Assembly: GCA_019009955.1 (NCBI GenBank)
Contig: CM032233.1
Location: 96,896,001-96,960,000 of the forward strand
Direction of reading: 5' to 3'
Origin: Riptortus pedestris
Lineage: Eukaryota > Arthropoda > Insecta > Hemiptera > Alydidae
Length of the DNA stretch: 64,000 nucleotides
Shown: one piece after another, positions 1 to 10,560 of the stretch
Layout: each line of letters begins with the position of its first letter
Numbering within the stretch: position 1 is the stretch's first letter
Program-made: the position numbers and the translations under genes
The notes under the pieces: model-generated
Database searches by the model: none
The model's input: the letters and a program-made list of their open reading frames with translations, nothing else
Told to the model about the DNA's origin: nothing

Positions 1-2
1 TG

Positions 3-107
3 ATGGCAAAGTCCGACGTAGAAATGAATGGAATGCTGAAAATCCTAAAGGACGACCTAGATCTGCTTAAACTCAAGATAAAAGCACTTAAAACAAGGGT
101 TAGGTAG
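3..107 (+). pseudogene. Short coiled-coil-like reading frame, possible retrotransposon ORF1 remnant
   Basis: An ATG at 3 opens a 34-codon frame that ends in TAG at 105-107. The peptide is rich in Leu, Lys, Asp and Ile with heptad-like spacing (ILKDDLDLLKLKIKALK), as in a coiled coil. Coiled coils of this kind are common in ORF1 proteins of non-LTR retrotransposons, but nothing specific to a family is visible. The frame is cut by the window edge and followed by a SINE insertion. A second open stretch (382-597) lies beyond the SINE and may or may not be related. Function unknown; a chance frame is possible. Confidence 0.2.
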
Positions 108-144
108 TAGAGAAGGAGCTAAAGCCAAGGAAATATAAATATTA

Positions 145-363
145 TTATTTATTAACCTCCACTTTTTGTAACTGAGGCTAATTGGGACGGGTTATCTACA
201 GGTTACCACCCTTTTCTAGCCAGAGTGGGATTTTAGGATGTTATTTAATGAATTTCATCACTAAATAATTTCCTTTGAGCAGGCGAGAATCAAACTCGCC
301 ACTCTAGGTTTACCATGTGAGATAAAGGTCAATGCTTTAACTCACATGGCTAACCTAAGCACC
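145..363 (-). mobile_element. tRNA-derived SINE (SINE-1), copy a, with perfect target duplication
   Basis: Reading the minus strand, a tRNA-like head begins near 360: a box A-like part (TTAGCCATGTGAGTTAAAGC) and a box B-like part (CGAGTTTGATTCTCG). A body (GGTGGTAACCTGTAGATA) and a tail rich in AATAAAT follow. The 15-bp sequence GAAATATAAATATTA is present at 130-144 and again at 364-378, a perfect target-site duplication typical of LINE-mobilised SINEs. Three more copies lie at about 41677, 42862 and 52173. The head most resembles a long-variable-arm tRNA (Ser or Leu type); that assignment is an inference. Confidence 0.85.
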
Positions 364-381
364 GAAATATAAATATTAGTA

Positions 382-597
382 TTGGAAACATTATACTTAA
401 AAATGTGCTGGACTTTTGCTATCACTGAAGACAATGATAGTAGAGCTGAAGTTGAAAGGAAAATGTACTACTTTACGGGAATGAAAGTTGGACTCTCCAA
501 AAAAGCAGACATCATAGATTGGAAGCAATGGAAATACGGATTTGGTGCAGAATCACCAGAACAAGTAGGACTAAAAAAAATCCAATGTTCTGAATGA
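382..597 (+). pseudogene. Unidentified open stretch next to the SINE
   Basis: A 71-codon open stretch starts at a TTG; the first in-frame ATG comes a few codons later. It contains charged segments such as EDNDSRAEVERKMYYFTG. I do not recognise a family. It lies just after the 15-bp SINE target duplication, so the SINE may have split an older coding remnant spanning 3-597. There are no clear splice signals, and frames of this length are expected by chance in this window. Confidence 0.15.
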
Positions 598-599
598 GG

Positions 600-1715
600 A
601 ATGTGAAAGCATAATTCTTATCAAGGACATGGAAAAAGGAGGGTGAAAATAAGGCACAACGATTTCATCACAAGTATATTTGAAGGTAAGGTCTCTTTGG
701 GTACAGGTCATGAGCGAGGTTTAGAAAAATCCTTGAAGACATCTAACATCTTATGGATTTTGGTGGGTAGACTAGCATAAAAATAACAGTTTCCGAAATA
801 ACACAATGGCTGCAACTTCAAGGCTTAGCCTTTAGATCATATATGAAGTGAATGATATTTGAAAATGGTCATTGACTTCTTGATCAAATAACATACGGTC
901 ACGAAAATGCTTTCGTGATTGCCACTGGGACATATCATATATCAGTCAATTATTTAAAAGAAAAAAAATTGCTTCATAAAATAATCGTAGAGGTAGATTA
1001 ATATCAAGATGAATAAATACGGTTTTAAAAATATTTTTTTGCTCTGCTAATAATTTTGCCCTACAAATGGATAAAGAAGTGAGGAAACCAAGAAAATTTG
1101 TCTTAAGTTGACGATATTTATGATACATAATGGATGATATTTATGTAACAGTAAATTTACCGTTTGGAGTCTTGAAGCCTCTATGTATATCTGCTTCACT
1201 GCAATTACCTGTAACAGAAATTACTACAGTTAGTAATAAAGGAGAAAAAAAATAAACCAAACCTATTTAACATTGTGTAGCTTATTTCATGCAAATACCG
1301 TCTATATTTCACAAAAGTCATAACATTGGTGAGCGGAGAAATGGAGGAGTTCTTAAAGTGAATCGTTTTTTGATTTATGTTTAAAATATTTAAATGGCTC
1401 CCGAAAGAATAGACCTAACTAGTTTGAAACGAGCGGAAGGGCTGGGTCGAAGTTTTAATACCAAGTCATAATTAACTCTACTCTCAGAATGATTTAGCAT
1501 TCGGTCAAGCTGTCAAAGCACATACAGTGTAATGAGTATTAGAAAAATGAATGAGTGGATTGCCCACGATCAGATTAATCCCAACAAATAAGTTTAAATA
1601 GTTATTTAAAAAAAACAACAACATTCTGCAGAGCTTATGAATGTCTGTTCAACAAAAAAAAGCTTTTTAGGAAACGTTGCTTCCCATTATTACAGTCCGT
1701 CCGTATGTTACACTT
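600..1715. other. AT-rich stretch with no recognised feature
   Basis: No long open frame, repeat-family match or structured RNA was seen. The text is simple AT-rich intergenic-like DNA with short A and T runs. Confidence 0.5.
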
Positions 1716-2240
1716 TTAGCAGATTTCCTTAAGAGAAATTTCATTTAGGTTGTACTCCTAATTGCGATTTTCGAAAAATGTCTTCAAATAGCCATCAATG
1801 CTACCTGATTGTTACCAAAATCAACATATAAGCGTTTCATGTAACACTAAAGATCAAGTTAAGAACTGAAATCAGACCGGGGGGGATTGGAAAATCCAAA
1901 ATATCTATTTTGTTATTAGTGGGATCAAATAGTTCTATATATCAAACTTTGTTGCAAATTCGATTTTTTGTCAATTTCGTTCTATGAAGATTTTCTAGAG
2001 TTTCTTACAATTGACTTGATTTCAGCCTTCAGTTAATACCCACTTATAATCTTCTAATATTTACATTTAGCAATTGAGTCAGTATTTAGTTATTTTCCGG
2101 CGTAAATTTCGATTTCTGTTTACATAGGCTTCTTACGACGGGAGAAATTCAGAACAGATAGTTAGACGAGATAACCAGTATGCCATTATTGTACGTGGAA
2201 AATCTGCTTACTTTAAGTAGCCCTGCGTGTCTGGCACTTT
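1716..2240 (+). mobile_element. Family H (Helentron-like, non-autonomous), diverged copy without TA tract
   Basis: It starts with TTTTAGCAGATTTCC and a weakened palindrome, and keeps the core landmarks (GATTGTTACC, AAGATCAAGTT, GGGGGGGATTGG, TTCAGCCTTCAG). It ends in TGGAAAATCTGCTTA and GCCCTGCGTGTCTGGCAC. The inner (TA)n tract seen in other copies is missing, so left block and core are fused. Many substitutions indicate an old insertion. Confidence 0.75.
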
Positions 2241-2380
2241 TTATATTTCTACAATATAAATTAACGAAATTCGATATCAATTACTAACTACCTTGCTATG
2301 TGTAATCATTTCGCATAATTTTAACTTCGGCAAAAATTCCTATAGCCCCAAATGGGAGAGTTAAATTAGGTTTTATCGAA

Positions 2381-2895
2381 GGGCAGATTTCCCTTAAGGT
2401 AAATCGAAAATTCAATATACCTACGCTGTTATGAGTCAGACTGAAAAATGGTTATATAAACAATATTAATGAAAATTTGCATTTTTTCTATAATTTTAAT
2501 GTGTGTGTCTAATATATTTTTTCATCGTTTCCTATCATTTTTATTTAAGTACTTCATGTAAAACTAAAGATCAAGTACGTTAATAGCTGAAATCGAACTA
2601 GCGGAGGAGGGTGATTTAGAGGGTATAAATTCAATAATTCGCAATATCTCCATTATCAATTGGATCCAAAAATGTTTTATAGCCAATCCTTTTGCAAACT
2701 AAATTTTCTTATTATTCTGGACTTTTTTTCTCTATCTCTAATATTGTCCAGAAACATTTGTATTTTTTTAGTTTTCATCCACTATGAAATAATCACTCCT
2801 ACTCGTCTTGTCTCAAACTAGAAATATACGAACCGTCTTATTTCAAACTTAAATACGAAGTATTGTTTTTAATCTGACAACGAGCAGAAGGAACA
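2381..2895 (+). mobile_element. Family H, degenerate 3'-truncated copy
   Basis: The left palindrome core GCAGATTTCCCTTAAGG is at 2382-2398. Core landmarks follow (AAACTAAAGATCAAGT, TAGCTGAAATCGAACTAG, AATATCTCCATTAT). The 3' inverted repeat and hairpin are not found before the TA tract at 2944. Confidence 0.5.
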
Positions 2896-2941
2896 AACTA
2901 AAAAATTAAAAATATCTCAGCTGCTAGAATAGAAAATCAGA

Positions 2942-2943
<2 letters not shown>

Positions 2944-2994
<51 letters not shown>
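2944..2994. repeat. (TA)n microsatellite
   Basis: About 25 uninterrupted TA units, followed by AAACAAACAAACAAA. It lies between a truncated family H copy and a SINE-like element. Confidence 0.95.
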
Positions 2995-2999
<5 letters not shown>

Positions 3000-3061
3000 A
3001 ACAAACAAAATAAGCTGCCCTCTTTCTGAGGGTCAGCCTCCTAATCTGCCAATTTCTGGTA

Positions 3062-3541
3062 ATGTTTTTTTTTTTTTAATTTATTTATTTTTAATTTTGT
3101 TTAAATTGTATACGAATGTATGTATATATTACATTTTTTTAGTATTTTTTGTGGTTAGTATTATAGACCTTTAAGAACCTTAGCCATCCCCGAGCGAGAC
3201 TCGAGGGTTGATGTACAACCTCCATATCCAAGGAGAACCTGCGACTTGTCTCCATTAGACCGACGGTGACCAGTTCACGTTTTCAGCCTGCCTGTGGACG
3301 GGATCTAAGGGAGTCATAATCGTTAGTCATCTCGTGGGGCTGTAAGCCCTGTATACCCTCTTCGGACTCCTGCTGACCCAGAAGGACTCCGACACTAGCG
3401 CGCTCTAGTAGCGAACTCGTGAACTAATGTCCTCTACTTTGCGGGGATTGAACCAGCACTTATTTTTAACTTCAGCTTACAAACGGTATTAGTGAGTGTA
3501 CCCAAGCCTAAACCCTCAAGCCCACCGGCACCCCCAACGTT
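3062..3541 (-). mobile_element. SINE-2: tRNA-headed SINE-like element
   Basis: On the minus strand a GC-richer body begins near 3540. GGTTCAATCCCCGC (complement of 3441-3454) matches the Pol III box B consensus, and TGGGCTTGAGGGTTTAGGC lies about 65 nt upstream as a box A candidate. The body runs through GTCCGAAGAGGGTATACAGG and ends in an A-rich tail (complement of the T run at 3066-3079). Flanks AATGTTTT and AACGTTTT may be a short imperfect duplication. It shares no head or body sequence with SINE-1. A single copy is recognised here. Confidence 0.5.
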
Positions 3542-3578
3542 TTACATAGTAGTGTACTACAATTGTCCTATACACTCT

Positions 3579-3721
3579 TTTTAGGAGATTTCCTTTAAGG
3601 GAAATCAGCTATTGAAGTCGTACTCTTGACGTGATTTCGAAACATTTCTTCAAATGTCCATCGATCGTACCCAAGAGATGACGAAAATGAGGTCCGTTCA
3701 AAACTATATATATATACATAG

Positions 3722-3775
<54 letters not shown>

Positions 3776-4125
3776 CTGTTAACACTCTAGCGGTCGCAAT
3801 TTTTTAGAGGGGGGAAGTTCGAAAATTCAAAATATCTCTCTTAATATGCGTCAGATCAAAAAATTATATAGATCTAATCTTATTGATTAAATTTACTATA
3901 AATATTGTTATATACATGTATTCTCTATCTTGAATATTAACCGAGATATTTGCATTTTTATTGTGTGTTCCACGGATGAGATGAGTAAGGTCGGTTCTAT
4001 TCGTTTCCAAGGAAAGCTAGTTCGGCCGTTTCCGTAATTGTTCAGCTCTTGTGTGGAGATTTCTCTATTGTATAACTTCAAGTGGGAAATCTGCTTAGTT
4101 TACACAGCCCCTGGCGTGACTGACA
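3579..4125 (+). mobile_element. Family H copy, subfamily with GGCCGTTTCCGTAA segment
   Basis: 5' end TTTTTAGGAGATTTCCTTTAAGGGAAATC, left block through GATGACGAAAATGAGGTCCG, (TA)n at 3728-3771, core from TCTGTTAACACTCTAGCGG, 3' end GTGGGAAATCTGCTTAG plus a hairpin region and GACTGAC. Its 3' half carries TTCGGCCGTTTCCGTAATTG instead of the ATTGTTCTCATTGAAC version. That defines a second subfamily, also present at 38256, 45719, 47278 and 48518. Confidence 0.85.
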
Positions 4126-4599
4126 ATTCTTTTCTTCATTTTTACCTCCGCTTCAACTAATACGATTTTTAATTCATACAACTGTATCAATAAACATATC
4201 ATACTCCGCTTACATTTACCCTTTACCTAGTCCTCTAATTATGAGAGAATATGATATGAAATGACGTCATCGCCGTGACTTTTCAGAAGGTGTGAAATCT
4301 TTTTAGTTTTCGCAATACCTATGTACGTGGCGGATTTTTGTAGCAATAGGTTGTTGAAAACCTCTTTTCTGAATTCATCAACGGGCGAAATCCTGGCTAT
4401 ATGTATGTACGAGAGTAGGAATATTTATGCTTTAATTATATAGATTAGCCTGTTCACGCTCTGACACCCTTCAGAATTATCAAGTCTATCTAAAGATTTA
4501 ATTCTTGAAAAATTCACTCGCGATTTCAGATTTCAAGTTTCTGCATCTCCTCTTTCGCTACTAGCCTAACATTATATTACCATTTTTGTAGAAAAAATC

Positions 4600-4619
4600 G
4601 GAAAATGAGGTCCGTTAAA

Positions 4620-4706
<87 letters not shown>

Positions 4707-5179
4707 TGTTACCACTCTAGCGGTCGTAATTTTTGTCTTACCGTTACCAATCTTGATATATAATCGTTTTATACAAAAATAAAGATCAAGTTCGTTAACG
4801 GCTGAAATCGGACCAGGGAGAGGGGGGTTTAGAGGGGGAGAATTTCAAAAATATCTCCGTTATTATGCGTCGGATCGAAAAATTGTATAGAGCCAATCGT
4901 ATTGAAGATTTAATGTTCTATAAATGTTGTTATACACATTTTTTCACTATCTTGATTATTAACTGAGATATTTGCATTTTTTAGTTTTCGGTCTTCAGTA
5001 AAGCCTCACTCCTTCTCATCTCATATTAGCAATATTCTATTATGTTATGAAGCAGTTTATCTGAAGCTTAAATTCCAAATATTGTTCTCATTGAACTTTT
5101 AAGTTTTGAGATAAATGCTAACTCGTGGCGCACGTGGGAAATCTGCTTTGTTAACGCAGCCCCTGCGTGACGGACTTTT
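4600..5179 (+). mobile_element. Family H copy, 5' truncated
   Basis: It begins inside the left block (GAAAATGAGGTCCGTTAAAA), then a long (TA)n at 4622-4703 with one interruption, the core, and the 3' end. The 3' end has GTGGGAAATCTGCTTTG at 5127, hairpin CGCAGCCCCTGCG and TGACGGACTTTTT. The 5' palindrome is absent. Confidence 0.85.
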
Positions 5180-5984
5180 TACTTACAAGACAAAACTCAT
5201 AAAGAGGTTTTCTCCAGGAGGTGACCTGAAAGGCAATGGTTGGGCTCAAACAAGATAATGCCTCCTTATTAGAATATCACTTCAACCTGCTCTATCGCCT
5301 TCCATAATGGTGTGGAATTAAGATGAATCAGAGTTAGTTGATCTAACGACTGGAAAATTGAGTGAGGAAACGACGATTAACCCATGAGGCGTCAAAACTG
5401 TAACAAACGGCATTCAGCTAAGTCTTTGCTCCAAGGGGTCTTTGTCATTTTACACGCTTTTCCTTTGCTTTTCTAGTGCAAATGGGGGCCGCGTGTGTTG
5501 GGAAATCTCTTAGCACAATTTTCATCAATTCTAGAATAATCGGCCTTGGAATTGCAAATGGAAAAAAAAAACCGTTAATGTACTCATTCGTTGTAGATAG
5601 CTTCAACTTTTATGAGCTATAGATATAAAATATAGCTGGATATTGTACGTTTAGATTCCCACATGCTGTTTCGCGTTTTATTCATTTTATCCTTAAAAAT
5701 AAATTAACAGGGAACATTTTGATTTCATCTGCCTGTTTTAAATTTTGTAAATTAATTACATCAATGACTTTCTAAAAAAATCTTAAAATCTTAGTTGAAT
5801 GAAGTTCATTGTTATCAGCAACCTTGGATGTATTGCATTACCTAAAAAGTTACTTAGTCCTGTATGGTAGCTTTACAACTTTACTACTTCCCAGAAGAAA
5901 AATAATAGTAAAAAAATAATTCATCCCATTTGGCACATTACCATCTTAAAAACCTGATGGCACAGACATGACTTACTATCTATG
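5180..5984. other. No recognised feature
   Basis: Unique-looking AT-rich sequence with no coding frame or repeat-family match seen. Confidence 0.4.
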
Positions 5985-6300
5985 TTAAACAAGCAAAATG
6001 TTTTGACTTCAAATTATTTAATATGATTTAATTTGAAAGTGATACACGCGTTCTCCGTTCCAGTACATTAGGTGGAACATAATTAATAGATTATTTCATG
6101 GTAAACAAAAATTGTTTCTGTACAAATGTTTTGTATCTCTAATAGGCACGTGGTCCTTTTCCCAAATGGACCATTTTTGTTCTAGGTCGCACGTCATTAT
6201 TTTTATTGGTTTCAACTCACCTGCAATAGAGCTGTTGCAAGGTAAAAAAATTGAGTTCAAAAACAAAGGTTCAAAATTTTTAATGATTAACTAGTAACCG
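5985..6300 (+). mobile_element. Family X fragment (internal part)
   Basis: Landmarks shared with the copies near 12450, 20330 and 38980 are present in order: TTTGAAAGTGATACACGCG, TCCGTTCCAGTACATTAG, GTATCTCTAATAGGC. The ends are missing. The next family landmark is not found downstream, where a MITE begins at 6341. Confidence 0.55.
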
Positions 6301-6338
6301 TCGAATGTGAAAGCACGTATACACTATTTGTCACAAAA

Positions 6339-6557
6339 TATACTGCTCAAAAATGAATAGGGATATTGGCTGTTTTGTGGTATGTATGGGGCCTAGCATA
6401 TATATATATATTTTTTTTATTATAAATGTCATTAATATTTATTAGAAATTATTGTCTTTTTCCCCCATAAAAGAGAAATTTAATTCAGATCGATTTAATT
6501 AAAATTAATAGGATAAGAAAAAATAACCAATATCCCTATTCATTTTTGAGCAGTATA
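6339..6557. mobile_element. Tc1/mariner-type MITE, 215 bp with 29-bp perfect inverted repeats
   Basis: 6341-6369 (TACTGCTCAAAAATGAATAG then GGATATTGG) is the exact reverse complement of 6527-6555. The element is flanked by TA at 6339-6340 and 6556-6557, as expected for the TA-targeting Tc1/mariner superfamily. The interior is AT-rich with no coding capacity. The perfect arms suggest recent insertion or strong arm conservation. Because TA is self-complementary, the exact border could shift by one dinucleotide. Confidence 0.8.
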
Positions 6558-6559
6558 TT

Positions 6560-7659
6560 TTACATGACGATTTGTCTCATGAAAATTGAATGTTGCGTTT
6601 GAAACAATAAATGCGCTTAATAAGAGCACAAAAACGAAAGCAAACGGATAAAAATTAAAAAAAAAACAGTTGTTTTTCAATTTTAACTGCTTACAGATAT
6701 AAAACATTTTTATTGAGATAGTTAAGAGATCAATATTTTATTTCTCAACCATTTATAAAGGATTCACTTTATTGAAAAAATAATTCTAAACACATTTTAC
6801 TATTATTATTGTATTCTTGACTAATCAGCCAATATCAAAAACCCGACTTAATCTCAAAGGTTGGAATATTCAAATAGACTTAAATTTTTGCTAAGTAGTG
6901 CCTTGTCATTAGGACAATAATGCAAAAAATACCTAAAACACGTGCACATTCATGATTAACAGGTTCAAAATGTTACTCTTATTTTGGAATATTGAATGAT
7001 ATTTAAAAGGTCTTTCTTCATAGTACAGGTATCCCATACAATAAATTGATAATGATAACTTTAGTGATAATTGAAAAGTATTGATAAGAATAAATTGCAA
7101 TGGATTAAAGAGACATAAATAGCTTCACAAGTTATAGTTGTACTCAGTTATATTTGGGACTTTAGTCTAAGAATTAGAGCTTCTGTATTCTTGAATAGCA
7201 CCTCAAATAAAACAGTTTTTATTAGGAAGGAGGACATTCTTATCCAGTTTATAATGGTTGCAGTTATTCTTGTGTTTTTATTCAGGTGGTAAAAGTAGCT
7301 ACTTCTGGAGAACAGTGGTAAAATAAAGAAAAGGTCCAAAGAAAGGGAAAGTAAAAAAAAAAAAGAAGTAAGGTTGGTTGAGTTCGATTAGAAAAGGTTG
7401 AGTAACAACAAGGAGTCGCTGAGGCAGCCAAACCATCCAACCACCCAAACCCAATTCTCTCCGCACTACCAACAAATCTGGGGGATTTTTTTTTTTTTTA
7501 TCTTCTAACAACTCTCTAAGGAAATACCTTCCTAGGTTGGGGATGAGGTCGTTAATGCAAAGCCATAAACACTCCTTATCCCAACATTGCACTATTATCA
7601 GGTGTTGGGCAAGGCAAAGTCTCAGCACACAGTATGTATCAATTCAAAAATGTTGCCAT
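6560..7659. other. AT-rich stretch; one minus-strand frame of unknown meaning
   Basis: No repeat-family match is seen. A 109-codon minus-strand frame at 7299-7628 includes a polyphenylalanine run read from a poly-A/T tract. It has no recognisable domain and no convincing splice sites, so I do not call it a gene. Confidence 0.4.
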
Positions 7660-7780
7660 TTTAGCAGATTTCCATTAAGGGAAATCAGCTATTGAGGTCA
7701 TACTCATGACGAAATTTTCGAAAAATTTCTTCAAATGTCCTTCGATCCTACCCAGGAGATGACGAAAATGAGACCCGTTC

Positions 7781-7822
<42 letters not shown>

Positions 7823-8534
7823 TTGTGTTGATGTTTTCGATCAGGTTATATTTATATATGGCGTTGTTATTCTTTTTGGAGTTTTGGTCAAAAAATCATA
7901 GTTTATGCCGATATTTCAGGAATATTTATTTATGCCCTGAAGAAGAGACAATAAAGATTCTCGGAATATCGGCATAAACTAAGATTATTTCACCAACATT
8001 GACCAAATCTCCAAAAAGAATAACAACACTATATATATATATTTGTCTGTTAACGCTCTAGCGGTTGCAATTTCTCCTTGATCGTTACCAAACTCCATAT
8101 TTAAACATTTTTATGTAAAAATAAAGATCAAGTTCGTTAACGGCTGAAATCTAACAAGTGGGAAGGGGGAGGGGGTTAGAGGGGAGGATTTTCGAAAATT
8201 CAAAATATTTCCGTTACTGTACGTCGGATGGAAAAGTTGTATAAAACCAATCTAATTGCAAATTAAAAGATCTATAAATGTTGTTATGTACATGTTTTCA
8301 TTATATTTAATGTTAACCGAGATATATGCGTTTTTTAGTTTTCGGTCTTCATTAAACCCCCACTCCTACTCATGTCATATCAACAATAAGCTGTTGTATT
8401 ATGAAGCACTTTATTTGAAACCTTAATAACAAATATGGTTCTCATTGAACTTTTACGCCATGAGATAAATGCAAATACGGGACGCAAGTGGGAAATCTGC
8501 TAAGTTAACGCAGCCCCTGCGTGACGGATTTTTT
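7660..8534 (+). mobile_element. Family H reference copy, interrupted by a foldback element
   Basis: This is the most instructive copy. The 5' end TTTTAGCAGATTTCC runs into a palindrome (to AAGGGAAATCAGCT), and the left block ends AGATGACGAAAATGAGAC. The (TA)n tract is split by a 166-bp foldback. The core starts TCTGTTAACGCTCTAGCGG, followed by GGGGGAGGGGG and the ATTGTTCTCATTGAAC-type 3' half. The 3' inverted repeat GTGGGAAATCTGCT is at 8488-8501, the hairpin CGCAGCCCCTGCG at 8509-8521, then TGACGGATTTTTT. An inverted repeat that is terminal at the left but about 33 bp internal at the right, plus a terminal hairpin, fits Helentron-type rolling-circle elements. No protein is encoded. Confidence 0.88.
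7863..8028 (+). mobile_element. Foldback element P1 inside the TA tract of a family H copy
   Basis: The left arm 7863-7915 (GTTGTTATTCTTTTTGGAG to GTTTATGCCGATATTTC) pairs with the right arm 7961-8028 read in complement, with a few mismatches. The right side has CTGAAGA at 7937, a GAGA/TCTC stem and then GGAATATCGGC. This resembles the CTGANGA-stem-GAAA core of hammerhead ribozymes found in Penelope-like elements. TA-rich flanks on both sides show insertion into the H microsatellite. Confidence 0.65.
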
Positions 8535-9400
8535 CAAAATGTTTCGTTCCAGTGAAAAACATTTTAATTTACGTACTTCAAAAATGTAGATCAGCTTTGG
8601 GCCTTAGGTTTCAGGAGGCACGTTAACAATATCTGAAAAATTTAGCCTATCAACCACCCTAATCATCAACCTGAACTAAACAGGCTCAATGTAATACAAA
8701 TGATATTGGATATTGAGGAATGATATCGGTGGCCTTTTTCGGCCATTATATTGTATTTATTACGGGGTGGTCGCCAAAAATAGAATTACAGCAGAAGTTC
8801 AATGTGAGATAGCTTGATTAATTTGAGCTGTGTCTCGTAGTACCTCACACATTGAAAAAATATAAGTATACAACTAATCTATGCATTTCCCTATCAATCT
8901 GCGATTTGGTTGATTCGTTGGTCTCAAGCGGCAACAGATTTCGAGACGAAAGGAAGCTTTATGCTCATACCTTCTAAGAAAAGTGATCGGGTGGAATATT
9001 CCTTCACTAAATACTAGTTTAATAAACTTTTTATGGAAATATTGGTGAAAAGAAAAACGATTATTGAAACGCCCTTGTACATTTGTCGTGGTATATATAT
9101 GCAACGATAAGGTCAAATTCTTTGCATGTTTACATATAATCTAAGAAACGGGCATGTTATAATGTTGAAATACGTGGTAAATGGTAGCCTAATTTTTGCA
9201 ATGTATAAGTTCAGGAGGGGTTAATCTACCTCATAACATCAGTACTCGAGGAAGTGGGCCCATTCATGTGGCACCTATATTCCCTAGGCAGTGTATTAAA
9301 CTAACAGAAGTTGTGACTGCTTTTAAAAGAATCCGTCAAATTGAAGCTGTATAGAAATCATCAACAAGTCTTAAAGAGGTGGGATTCATCACATACGTTC
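8535..9400. other. No recognised feature
   Basis: AT-rich sequence without clear coding potential or a family match. Confidence 0.4.
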
Positions 9401-9429
9401 ACGAACTTAAGCCTCAATTACACTTGCCA

Positions 9430-10560
9430 TGACAAGTTTCCAATGTCAAAGGACCGTCAGAAACATGCAACAATTAACAGCCACAGAACGATTTTTTCTA
9501 TTGTATTGGAGATTTCAGAAATGCATCTGACGTCCCATTCATTTAATCGCCGATGGCTAAGGAAGAAGACTTGAATAGCTCAAAGAACTACGGTTCTGTT
9601 AGAGGTTAATCTATTCCAGAGATGGGTCAGAGATCGTCATGTGAAGCAAGCTGCTCTCGTCTCAAATTAGCATGCTATCTGGGAAGACTTGACCGCTAGA
9701 GTTTTTCCTCAGCAGAATTCCATAGAAATTATTTCTATTGTCTTGAGGGCATGAGACTTGGTTCCTAAGGGACCCACCCCGAGGAAGGAAACTTAAATAG
9801 CCCTAAAAACTGCTGTCCTCTGGGGGAGTTGATCAATTCTAAAGATGGGGCTGCGGTACTTAAGCGGTGGCGAACCCGTATACGGAGCCTTCAGTTGATC
9901 AGGATGTCAATTGACAAGCTGGACACGACAAGTCATCATGAGAAAAATGGCTCATTTTTCCCAAATTTGCATTCTGCCTGAAAAATGTGAGCCGTCAGAG
10001 TTTTACCTGTTGAAACTACACTGATATATTTGCTATTGCTTTGAGGTATGAGAAGAGGTTCCGACGGATTTTCTTTTAAGCGCCGAAGGCAAAGGGAGGA
10101 GACTTGAATGACCCTAAGAACTATGGTCCTCTGGAGGAGTTAATATACTTCCAGGCATGGAACCATAGGTATTTAAGTGGTGAGCGAAACCTTCCCTCGA
10201 GCCTTCAGAGGCTAGATCTCACCGGAGGCCTTCAGTTGATCTGGACAAGTTCCCAACAACAAGTCGTCAAGAAAAAGTGTCACAAATTTTCATGCTATCT
10301 GGGAAGTGCTAACCTTCAACTGTTTCCCAGAGGGGAACTGCGCAGCGAGATTTTTCCTTTTGTTTTGAGAGTATGAGACGTGGTTCGGACGGAACCTTTC
10401 TTTTAAGCGCCGAAGGCAAAGGGAGGAGACTTGAATGGCCCTAAGAACTATGGTCCTCTTGGGGAATTAATCAATTCCAGAGATGGGGCCGAGGTATTTA
10501 AGCGGTGGGCGAGACCTTACACGGAGCCTTGACTTGATCTGGATGTTAATTATTTTGTTG
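9430..10560. repeat. Degenerate tandem repeat, unit about 310-330 bp, four main units
   Basis: The marker GACTTGAATGRCCCTAAGAA or a diverged form recurs near 9568, 9790, 10101 and 10429. It is preceded by GCGCCGAAGGCAAAGGGAGG and followed by GGGGGAGTTAATCAATTCC, GATGGGGCCGAGGTATTTAA and GAGCCTTCAGTTGATCTGG. Spacing is 327 bp between the last two units, about 311 bp before that, and about 222 bp for the first pair (internal deletion). A partial unit precedes 9541. Units 3 and 4 are closest. The array is clearly GC-richer than its surroundings. Open frames in it (for example 10104-10376) differ between units, so coding is unlikely. Confidence 0.8.

Noticed and set aside
7299..7628. 109-codon minus-strand frame
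   Set aside because: The polyphenylalanine and lysine runs come from poly-A/T stretches; no domain, no splice context.
10104..10376. 90-codon frame in the tandem array
   Set aside because: The same unit in other positions of the array has stops and shifts in this frame, so coding is not conserved.
9430..10560. CRISPR-like array
   Set aside because: Units are long, diverged and contiguous with no repeat-spacer structure, and the DNA is eukaryotic in character.
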